Positions 54,933 through 64,000 of a stretch of 64,000 bases of DNA are shown here, piece by piece. The DNA comes from Puccinellia tenuiflora (lineage: Eukaryota; Streptophyta; Magnoliopsida; Poales; Poaceae). The translations under genes were made by a program, and so were the position numbers. Every line of letters begins with the position of its first letter. Position 1 is the stretch's first letter. Under the pieces are notes generated by a model. It was not told where the DNA came from. It made no database searches and saw only the letters and a list, made by a program, of their open reading frames with translations. The stretch is from the NCBI GenBank assembly GCA_012064385.1, contig QRDG01000063.1, positions 524,385 to 588,384 of the forward strand, in the 5' to 3' direction.

Positions 54933-55960
54933 CGGCTCTGTCTGACCTGGATGAGACGACGAGGTCGTCGTCGTCGTGATCGAGCTCGAGCTTGATTGAT
55001 GGCGCGAAAATATCACTGTGTCAGCTAGCTAGCTGTGGATGAACCGTGGACACATAGAGATCATAATATATGGTTGATTTTGCTGGAGCTCGGGGGAGGA
55101 GGAACCGAGGAATTGAAGGCGTGTTCTTGTGCGTTTTTTATCTGTGTGCTGCGTTGGTTGGTCCGACTGAGGCGTTAGGTAGGTCAGGTGTGGTCGGAAG
55201 AACCAAGATTTTTTTTCCTTCTTCTTCTTTTGATTAGATAGAAGAAGATGATAGGAGGCCTTTTTCCTTGAAAATTATTTCGAGCGAAATGGTGATAGGA
55301 TTAGAATCAGCCAGGGCCAGAGGGACAATGACAGGGTGCACCATAGAGCATAGCCGTGTGTCGGTGTGTGGTCGCCGGTTCGTCGAATAAATGTGGCGAT
55401 GAGCAGGAATGGTTGTAATTGTTTCTGGATTCGAATTTAAGCCATGGATTGCAGGTGCAGCAGGGATGGTACAAATGCCATGTGGTCTATTGGCAGACAG
55501 ACTGGAGTGGGTATCTCAGTCTGCATCTTTTAACGATCCTCTTTTTTGCAGGTACAATTTGCATCTTGTACACATGGGAATGGGATCCTTTGACTTAGCT
55601 TAGCCTAACTTTACCTAACTTTGAGTCAATGACATGTGGGTCCCACATATGGTGGGCCCCACACATCAGTGACCCAAAGTCTGGGAAAGTTAGGCTTGGC
55701 AAGTTAGAGGATCCGGCTCCGTACACAGGACGATGCTTTTGTACATAGTTTTTTTTTTTTTTTAGAGGAAAGGAGAAACTTTGTACGTGGTTAAGTGCAA
55801 CTTTCCAGGCAAATGACATGAAAATAGATTGGGGATATATATACTAATGGAGCACGTTGTGCAGGCTTTAGTCAGGCTGTTACAAATGAGCAACTGAACC
55901 AGGAAGATGGGCAAATCAATAGGTGCCGAATTGGACCAGAATGGAGGTCCAAAAGTAACC
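54933..55960. other. upstream region of the PLC-like gene
   Basis: GTCGTCGTCGTC runs at about 54963-54975. An imperfect inverted repeat at 55595-55715 (CTTAGCCTAACTTTACCTAACTT against AAAGTTAGGCTTGGCAAGTTAG) with the palindrome GTGGGTCCCACATATGGTGGGCCCCAC in its centre may be a small MITE. No other gene is seen. Confidence 0.45.
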
Positions 55961-55965
55961 AAGTT

Positions 55966-57700
55966 GTGCAATGGCCACGTTTAACACAGCACAGCAGAAA
56001 AAGAATCCTCATGGCAACCAAGCTTCCTCGTAATTATCCTGCAATGGTAGTTGGGTACTCGATGCTATATGTTATTTGGAGTAATTTAAGTGGCGATGTC
56101 TACATTGCCAGGAAGGAAGGAACTATAGGGTCAAATAGCTTCTCTCTATTAAAAAAAAATTACAGTTTCTTTCCAAGAAAGTTCAGTTCATATCCCCAAA
56201 AAGGTTATCTCAAAACAGAGCTCCATTCTCCAAGCAGAATTCACAAAATCGTAGACGTAAAGGCCAATTATCTATTAGAAGGACAAGGACGTGCTACCAG
56301 ATACTATTATACATGCATGTATATTGGAAATGTTGAAATACTAATCCATTATTACACGTGGTTGCCACAGGTCAGCACAGGAGTCTCAGGCAGGTAATAA
56401 GCACTCTTTTTTCTTTTTTCTAACACAATGCTGGGAAGTTGGGGATATACAGACGGGGGTATGTGGCCAGGTTGAGCTGCCTCTACATGATGGTTTTAGC
56501 ATCCGAAAAATCTCCCAGAAGAAAAACGGATAGGAACAGGGCAGAGCGTTAGTTAGACACATGCGATCCCTATCAAACATAAACCACCAGATTTGCTTAT
56601 TTTTCTCAGTTCTCCAATGGATCAATCAGTACCTCTCGAATGGCTCACATGCAATGGATCAGTCAGTATCCCCTATATTACAGCACATCATCATGAGATG
56701 CAATGGACAGGTACCTTTAAGCCCAAGAACAGAACAGAAAAGAGCAGAAAAGGAATCACCAGCTTCAGTCGGAGCTGCCCTGTAATCATCTGGCAGCGGT
56801 AGTTGGTTAGTCGGTGCTATGTTCTTTCCAGTAATTTAGCTGTCCATGCCGGAAGGGAGAAACAGACGCGGCATGGCCGGGTCGAGGGAGCAAACAGTTC
56901 CTCTCTAAGAAAGTTCAGATCATATCCCCGGAAAATTCAACTCGAAACAGAGCTCCATTCTCCAACGGAATTCATAAAAGAAAAAAAGGCCAATTATTAG
57001 CAGGAGAAGGACCTGCTACCAGGCATCATACATGCTCATATATTGGAAATGTAGAAATATTAATAATCCATTACACGTGGGGCCACTCTTTTTTCTCACA
57101 TACTGGGAGCTGGGGAAGGGGATCATACGTGGTCAGGTCAGGTTGCCTCTGTCAGCTGCCTTGTAGTAGATGAATAGTTTTCGCAATCAAAATTCTCCCA
57201 AAGGAAAAAAAAGAATACATGCTATCTCTATCCAGCATGGAACATGAGATTTTTTTTCCTTCAATTTCATAATTGATGTTTCAATCGGTAGCCACAGGAG
57301 CCTCATCATGTCATCATGCAATGGACAGGTATTTTAAACCCAAACCAAAAGACGGAAAAAAAAATCAAGCCAACCGGACCTTCCTTGTAATCATCTAGCA
57401 ACCGTAGTCAGTTACTCGGTGCTATGTTGTTTCGAGTAATTTAGCTGACCACACTTGTCGTGCAGGTGCAGCATTGCCAGGATGGAATGTGCAGGTGCAG
57501 CATTGCCAGGATGGAATAGAACTATAGCACAATGCCATATCGAGGGGGAGCAAACAGTTTGTCCAAAAGAAGTTCACAACTTCAGGTTATATCCCCCAAA
57601 AATATCTGTGGAAACAAAGTTATATTCCCAAGAAAGAATTCAGAAGAATGCATAGGTGCAAAGACCAAATATTAGCCGAAGTATCAGCCCCCGGATGTCC
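55966..57700. repeat. three tandem units of about 0.7 kb
   Basis: The same word order recurs three times: CAATGG(A)CAGG, AACAGAAAA, GTAATCATC, GTTGG(T)TA, TCGGTGCTATGT, AGTAATTTA, AAGTTCAG, ATATCCCC, GAAACAGAGCTCCATTCTCC, AGGCCAATTAT, ATTGGAAATGT and TTACACGTGG. CAGAGCTCCATTCTCC lies at about 56216 and 56948 (732 bp apart), with a weaker third version near 57615. The units have diverged strongly. The frames inside (up to 143 codons) are not conserved among units and are not genes. Confidence 0.75.
57464..57515. repeat. 26-bp tandem duplication
   Basis: GTGCAGGTGCAGCATTGCC with following AGGATGGAAT occurs twice in a row, in the third of the tandem units. Confidence 0.85.
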
Positions 57701-57795
57701 AAAATTGCGCTTCAGGAGACGAAAAGGATGCTATGGTGCATTTAAAATGGTAAGGCCCATCAAATATTTTTTCGGACATATACAATTTCCTGGTC

Positions 57796-57967
57796 GAGGG
57801 CAGGCCTTGGTGCAGTGGTGAGGTCCTCTCCACTTGTGCCAAGAGGTCATGGGTTCGAACCAGCCTCCATGCACTGCACTTTGCAGGGGTAAGACTAGGT
57901 TCCTATAATCCCTCCCCAGACCCCACCTTGTGTGGGAGCCTCAGTGCACTGGGTCTGTCCTTTATAA
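57796..57967 (+). mobile_element. Au SINE, 172 bp, perfect 12-bp TSD
   Basis: The element has a tRNA-derived head with A-box-like TGGTGCAGTGG and B box GGTTCGAACC, and an Au-type end GTGGGAGCCTCAGTGCACTGG, GGTCTGTCC. AATTTCCTGGTC is repeated exactly at 57784-57795 and 57968-57979. Au is a known SINE of wheat relatives and other plants, mobilised by LINE enzymes. Confidence 0.93.
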
Positions 57968-57979
57968 AATTTCCTGGTC

Positions 57980-58824
57980 CAACACATTGCATACCCACCT
58001 ACTTGAAATGTATAACTATCGACCATGAAATCATTCCACGTGGTGGCTAGTGCTCAGCACAGGTGTGTCAAGCATATAATACATATGAACAGATTGCATG
58101 TTACGTCTTCTTTAATAAACCCCCCGATGTTATTACTTTACAAAAAGAATTAAGAAACTAAATAGAGCCTGCCTTGGCATGCCACCTGGTGGAGATTAAA
58201 TAGATGTGCATCCTTTGATGTATATACGTCTGAAATAGACTGTATCAGTAGACCCCGATCACAAGTGGCACTTATTTCTTGATAGAGATACACAACAGCA
58301 AAACTATATAATACTGACATGATTTAGGTGCATACCTCCAACATTAACTTGAGTTCAGTTGATTTTTCCAGGCTTTTATGTAATTAGTTTTCAAGGATAA
58401 GATAGCCACGATTCAACAAACAGAACCACAAAAGGGCTCCATGTGGCATTTTATTAGTCACCCAACAGAGACTCCTATTTTGTCTGTTTCACTTGCAAGT
58501 TACAACAAAGGCAGAGGATACAGGGGTACAGTGGCTATCTAACTAGAACTCTACAAGGATAAACTATGTACCTGTGTTAGTAAACGAATTCGCACCATCT
58601 TGCTTCCAACATGAGGGCAGATGATACATCAGACTCACGGCCGGGAAGCCCAGCTGACAAGTGTCCAGGGCTACTGGGAAAAAAACACAGGTTAGCACAA
58701 AAATAAACTAAATTGTCTAACAAAAGCGTCAACAGTAACAAACTGCTGATATTACTTACAGCAAGGGCTGAAAGAAGTCCCTTTGACCTGCACGGCTACG
58801 GTAACAGATGACAAACAAAAAGAG
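57980..58824 (-). other. 3' flank and probable 3' UTR of the APE2 gene
   Basis: No other gene or repeat is seen. Minus-strand transcription of APE2 would end here. Confidence 0.4.
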
Positions 58825-61800
58825 TCATTGCCGCTTCCCTTTAGATTTTACGGAGGCCCACTGGAAGTGATTGCAGTTAGCTTCTGGATTTGATGCAGGT
58901 CCCTGCAGATATAGAAACATGGCGGTCACATTACAAATTTACAACACAAAATGCTCTGAAATCTGCACAGCATATCATGAATGTTCCTCTGATATGGGCT
59001 GAGTAGCAAACTCTGAAGTTAAAGTACCTGAGCACGGGCACAGACATAGAATAGGCGGCCGACATTGGAGCCTTTCTTAACAGACCTTGGAATGCAAGGT
59101 TCACGATGTCCTTTGCAAAGTGGTAGGGTCATCTTCATTCTCTGTTGTATTCTTTGCCACTCCAATGTTGCAACATTACAGTTATCAGTTGAAAGTGAAC
59201 ATGATATAGAGCTGTCCTGATCTACTTCAGCTGCAGCTGTACACTGGAGATTCACTGGCAGACTATCATCTTTTGGATAACATAGTTCATCCATACCAGG
59301 TACTGTATCTACTGAACTAACTAAGCTATTGATCTTGGCATCCGCTGTCATTGTCTCTGGTCTTCGAAAAAATGACTTGATTGTTGGCTGTGAGGATAAG
59401 TTAAGTTTGTTCTTCTTGTTAGACGTAGACTTGACGCCAGAAAAAGAAGCTTTCATACCATGTGGTCCCAGGAATGTTGCATTACTATTTTGCGAGTTGC
59501 CGCTTGCACCTTCATTTATCCAGTGATCAAGATTCCTACGCTTGCACATCGGACTAGGAAGGTTAGCACCTTTAGAAACCTCGGTTATGCCAGTTGGCAA
59601 TTCTTCCTTGGATATACTTTTGCTCTCCAGGTCATCACTACACCAGATTTCATTAGCTCTATCCTGAGACATATTTAAACCTGGGCCATCTTCAACTTCG
59701 CAAATTTTCCCTTTACTGAGGAATGATACTGCATGTTAGAGTAACACAAGTGGTCACTGGTCAGTATGATGAATGTACTACAACATGTATTCTTTTTGAG
59801 GGAATACTACAACATGATTCCTTCATGCAAGTCATAACAAAGGGAATTTTTTTATTGAACAAACTGTGACATAAGGCTAGAAGTTATTGTGTTACCAAGT
59901 GATAAGCAAAGATGAAACAAACATTCAAAACCGTCTATCATGTAAGGTGGCGTATCACAGCCTACTAAAATATATTGCAGTGCTGCAAAATATGCTAGTA
60001 GGCAACTTGGCATAACGAAGGGCCGCGTTGTCTGAACTAGGTATGGTGTAGAAACTAGAAACTCTAAGAACTCAAAACCCAATGGTGAATAGTGTGGAAG
60101 TTAATTTGCATAAACACATCTCGTCTATATCTTTTCAGTTGAAGTTGCTAACATGCATGTACACTTGTTCTAAAGTGAATAATGAAGCTAGTAATGTACC
60201 AAGTTTAGTAAGACTATCCAACCAAGCAGAGAATTCTTCCATATGAATATAAAATACAGACAGTTGCTTATTAAAATGAGAGACGAAATTTAGATCTGGT
60301 TTGTACAGTAAACCAACTAAAGAGAGTGTTCAAAGGTAACAAACTAGAGGAGTAATAGTCATGCATCTGATGGGAAGCTAAGTCATATAGTAGTTCAAGA
60401 AGTTTGGCTACATTAGAAGAATGACAATACAATACCCTGGTGTCAGCTTGTATACTGGAGGGATTAAAATATTGCTCACCTATACTCTGTTGGCGTCCAC
60501 GGATTTCTGGGAGATATCTTGCAGCTGATGATGGGGTGTTATGGACTGGAAGTTCAGGTGTTCCATTCAAGATAACATAAACTGGAACATGATCGGATCC
60601 TTCTAGCTTACTACTTCTCCCTCCTTTCCACCTGTTGACAATGTAATAGTAAGCAAATCTTGTATGTTATCCACTTTGCTCTCGGAAAGAAAAGTTTTCA
60701 CCCTTCTTTACTTTGAGATATTTTCCGAATCCCCTCTTCTTCTGAAATGATTCATTATCTCACAATCCTCCACATGGCAGTGGAAAATGCTATGGTCTTC
60801 CACAGAATTGCAATGATGGAAACAGGCACCAGAAATGAGAATGTGATCTATTCTAGAACCATAATTGTATTCTTCAGCTCCAACTTTTTGATTAAAACAT
60901 GTATAAGCTCCTGTCCTGCACACCAGAAATGCAGCAAGCTTACAAAACAGGGTTATTAAGTAATTCTCGTGGGGTCATAGTAGTACTTACATTTCTGGGG
61001 AGATTATTTACCCAATAGTGAAATATGCACTTACACCGTGGGCATGGACCACTAGTATAGCAGGTTGTGAAACCTAGTAGAATAGGTTGGAGTAGCACAT
61101 ACATAGGCAAGAAAAAAAGAGGACTTGCAGTACCTTTCAGGGTGTTTTGATCTGAAAGCATCAAAAAAGGGACCTCCATTTTCTCTCAGCATGGACCTCA
61201 ACCATTCCCGGAACCTTGAATTAGGAAAAGGAAAATTAACCAACTACTGCTATTCCTAAGTGTTTTCATGATGAAAGTAATTTAAAGAGGACAGAAAAAT
61301 GCATTCATAACAAGTTGAAGCCTAGTGCAAACCATTAGTTTGAAGCCTTACTATAAACCATTTTTACTAGTAACAAATAACAATTTCTAGTTTTCTACTG
61401 AGCTTGAAGCCTTCACACAACAAGGTATGTCAAGTTGTTTTAGGAGAAACTAGTGATATATAACTCTGGTACTTTAAGGGAGCATAGTAATGCATTAATG
61501 ACAAGTTGAAAGCATACTACAAACCATCAGTATGAAACCTTTCTTATGGAAATTAGTTCGGAGCCTAACTGTAGATGTTGCTATTAACAAATTCTAATGG
61601 GCTTGAAGCCTGAAGCCTTCATACAGCAAAGTGAATACAGTCATTATAGGCGAATGTAAAGAAGATATATGTCAGTATGTATCATGCAGCCTGTGGATGG
61701 GATTCCAGTTGAAATATCCCGTGATTATCTATTTTCATATATAAAGAGATATCATAAGGGCCTCCCCTGCAGATTTCCGGGTCAAAAGATATATATCTCA

Positions 61801-63451
61801 TAATTTTTTGTGAGACACGGTCGTTTGTCATGCTTTTAACCAATTTAATCACCCTGTCTTAGAAACAACTCTTGAATTAAAATAGCACCCAACAGTAGGT
61901 ATTTTAGCAAAATTTACACTTAACTTATGCAGAGAAAAATATAACCAAAGCTTGTACAGCATTTTCTTATGAAACAATTTGACACCTTTACAAAAAATGG
62001 TGAGCTTATTTGCTTAATTTTTATTTGTTATAAATTATGCAGCTCAGCCAACCTTTCGCTACAAACTGCACTATAAGAAGGAAAAGGAAATGAGCTTACT
62101 TTTGCTTCTCGAAACCAGAAGGGGCGTCACACCTATCTATAGAACCAGGAGCAATATTCAGATCTCCAACGACGAAAACTCTCTTCCCCAGGGCCAATAG
62201 ATATTCCCATCGTTTCTAGAAGATTTTAGGAAGATAAAGGCAGTTTAAGAGGAGTCACTAACTAACCTAACAAGATAGTAGCTTAAAACAAGGAGTATAC
62301 TAACTGAGATGCACATAAGTACCTGCAATATCTTGTAAAATAGTAGCTTAAAACGAACTCGTTCTTCATCATCTTCACCAATGGCTGGGCCATATAAATT
62401 AAAAAGAACTGCACAAATGGTGAAAACATATCATCTCATACAGAGAATAAATCAGATATGCAACAAAAGAACAAGGCATATTATATGGAAGTCATATGGT
62501 CCTCCGATCTGAGTAAGGAGTGGCTTACCGAAATGTCCATGATCAGTGATGATACACCGCCCCTCGTTGTCCAGCCTGAGTAGCTCCTCTCTTTTTATTT
62601 CGCCAAGACCTTCCTCTTCCACAGGCATCTCAAGAACAAAATCCCCAACAATTTCATTTTCTTTTGCAGAGGCCTGCAGTCCAGCAAAGCCTTCTTCAGC
62701 TGCTACTGGCAATGCAACTTCCTGACTGGAGAATGCTGATGTTACCCGACAAAATGTTGCAACACCTACAATACATGATGAAGCATTCAGGATGATGTAA
62801 CTACCCAACAAAGTGTCACATAGAAGAAAAATACTAGGAATCCTCTAAACCAGAAACCAGGTGATCAGAATATTCGGATGAATCACCATGGGTCCAAAGC
62901 AACTCACCAGAGTATGCTCCGCGCCCTCTTGAAGTACGATTGCACGAGATAAAGGCCTCGTATCCCTCGGCCATTATGACATCCCCAGACAAGTCCTGCC
63001 TCGACAGTTTCGTCTCCTAAAGAACACCAGACAGTTATACAGTCAGCTGAACCGGCTGAACCATATCGCAGGCTTAACACATCTTCATCTAGTAACTAAA
63101 CCATGTGTTTCAATAAACACTAATCAAACAGCAATTGTTTGTGATACAACGCAAAAATCGTGATCCGCATTTGATGGAGCATAAACAATACGAACAACCT
63201 GTAGTGAGTGAACTAGTAACATTTGGCGGGTAGATGCAGGCAGCTAAGAGCTAGGGTTCAGACACATGATACATAGCCTAAGTTGCAGATTGGGAGTGTA
63301 TAAGATTGGTGCAGAGGAGGGGATCAGCAATTGGCCGGACCTGGAAGCAGATGATATCGGCGTCGAGGGCGTCGAGGAGGCGGCGGAGCGAGCCGTGCTG
63401 AGCCACCCGGGGCCGCAGCCCGTTCACGTTGTACGTCACTATCTTCACCAT
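58825..63451 (-). CDS. APE2: DNA-(apurinic or apyrimidinic site) endonuclease 2 (APE2-like)
   Basis: Ten exons on the minus strand: 63451-63341, 63016-62908, 62765-62529, 62408-62323, 62215-62100, 61214-61134, 60915-60712, 60631-60480, 59728-59028 and 58902-58825. They give 624 residues with GT/AG borders and matching phases throughout. The exonuclease/endonuclease/phosphatase domain (1-335) has all its motifs: YNVNG (7-11), QETK (37-40), VVGDLNIAPGS (196-206) and GSDHVPV (326-332). The region 366-560 is mostly disordered but holds a PCNA-interacting PIP box, QPTIKSFF (479-486). A GRF zinc finger closes the protein (about 565-615; CKGHREPC, FYVCARAQ, GPASNPEANCNHFQWA). APE2 cuts at abasic sites and resects 3' ends in base-excision repair and ATR signalling in the nucleus; the PIP box and GRF finger direct it to PCNA and single-stranded DNA. 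No damage is seen. Confidence 0.93.
61215..62099 (-). other. longest intron of APE2 (intron 5)
   Basis: 885 bases between K220 and the following exon. AT-rich with repeated GAAGCCTT(C) words near 61325-61620 (CTTGAAGCCTTCA type), possibly a degenerate duplication. No embedded gene is seen. Confidence 0.6.
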
Positions 63452-63950
63452 CCTCGCCGGCGGCGGGAGGCGGAGGTTCTCAAGAGTCACGGTAGACTCG
63501 AGTGGGGTGCTTGACCCTTCTCCGCCACGGCGGCGAAGAGATGGCCGGTGCCGATGGTGGCCGGTGAGTCGTGTTGTGGCGTACGGGCGAAATGTCCAGT
63601 CCCGGACCACGCCGGCGGCCGCAATGAGCCCAATCCGGCGAACCGCTAAGGCCTACGCCTCACGTGGACCGTCCGATTCGACTGTCAGGCCTGGATTCGA
63701 GCGCGATAGGCTTCCCCTGAAACCCTGCTCTGCTTTCGCATTGAACACCCCAACGCTCTGATTAGATTTATTTTTTTCCTGTCAAAAAGAATCTAAGAAG
63801 TTCAAAGAAAGGAACAAACTTTGGAAAGGCCCAAAAAAAAAACTTTGGAAAATGTAATCATGTGAGAAATTTTATTTTGAAAACGAAATACAATTGGAAA
63901 TTCAGGATTTGTGAAATCCGGTATGCACGTTCGGCCATTATTTTCTTTTA
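63452..63950. other. 5' flank of APE2
   Basis: GC-rich to about 63700 and AT-rich after it. The leader and promoter of APE2 must lie here. No TATA box is certain and no divergent gene is supported. Confidence 0.4.
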
Positions 63951-63954
63951 TGTA

Positions 63955-64000
63955 AGGGCATCTCCAACACGACGACCCAAACAGACAATAATTGGGTCAG
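63955..64000. mobile_element. left end of a MITE cut by the window edge
   Basis: GGGCATCTCCAACACGACGACCCAAACAGAC is like the terminus of common grass MITEs that begin GGGCATCTCCAAC. The rest lies outside the window. Confidence 0.4.

Noticed and set aside
53866..54945. Second long frames on both strands over the PLC-like gene (up to 298 codons)
   Set aside because: No domain; Arg/Ala-rich off-frame reading of a GC-rich exon.
54903..55016. N-terminal extension of the PLC-like protein
   Set aside because: The extension has no ATG and would run through the TATA box.
57800..57875. A functional tRNA gene
   Set aside because: Only the A and B boxes are tRNA-like; no cloverleaf can be formed and the TSD identifies a SINE.
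1..64000. CRISPR arrays, rRNA, organellar insertions, bacterial operons
   Set aside because: Looked for repeat-spacer patterns, rRNA cores and plastid or mitochondrial genes; none seen, and the gene structure is plant nuclear.

Overview
The window is nuclear DNA of a grass, almost certainly a Triticeae species (wheat, Aegilops or barley group). The evidence is a cluster of DUF1618 genes (a family expanded in grasses), an Au-type SINE, several Stowaway-like MITEs ending in the Triticeae-typical GGGAGTA, and a dense nest of LTR and LINE retrotransposons with clean target-site duplications (TSDs). Genes are split by spliceosomal introns. No bacterial, organellar or viral segment was seen.

Layout. 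1-15.8 kb: three tandem relatives of a DUF1618 gene. The first survives only as a 3' remnant behind a 101-bp tandem array, the second is a frameshifted pseudogene (about 8.29-10.2 kb), and the third is intact (12,891-14,747, two exons, Gly/Arg-rich tail). Fold-back elements, a 2.5-kb solo LTR and small MITEs lie between them. 17.7-19.3 kb: an intact two-exon GT47 (xyloglucan galactosyltransferase-like) gene on the minus strand. 20.5-22.7 kb: an unexplained array of TTACATCTAG-like motifs. 22.95-37.84 kb: a 7-kb LINE carrying a 7.9-kb Ty3/gypsy element of Tat type, inserted inside the LINE ORF1. 38.4-43.1 kb: a second, much older LINE broken up by a long-TIR element, a LINE tail and a 1.5-kb solo LTR. 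43.9-45.5 kb: an RNase H-like remnant and MITEs. 46.0-46.6 kb: an intronless ATL-type RING-H2 gene (minus). 46.9-50.1 kb: LINE and Harbinger-like debris and a GC-rich island. 50.9-53.6 kb: a 662-bp tandem duplication and a 165-bp repeat array, the latter split by an 813-bp solo LTR. 53.9-54.9 kb: an intronless PI-PLC X-domain protein gene (minus). 56.0-57.7 kb: a threefold tandem repeat of about 0.7 kb. 57.8 kb: the Au SINE. 58.8-63.45 kb: a ten-exon APE2-type AP endonuclease gene (minus) with all catalytic motifs, a PIP box and a GRF zinc finger.

Four protein-coding genes therefore look intact besides DUF1618 pseudogenes: DUF1618, GT47, ATL RING-H2 and PLC-like are each reconstructed with a complete reading frame, and APE2 is a fifth. 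They do not form an operon or pathway; they are ordinary gene islands separated by transposon nests. The most informative material is the insertion history. Four retroelement insertions (three solo LTRs and the gypsy element) and two further insertions can be removed at exact or near-exact TSDs, and in three cases this restores an open frame across the junction.

I found no evidence for a wholly new biological system. The items most worth follow-up are the Gly/Arg-rich second exon shared by the DUF1618 copies, the small insertion that supplies a new C-terminus to the intact copy, the unidentified open frame split by the 2.5-kb solo LTR, and the TTACATCTAG array.
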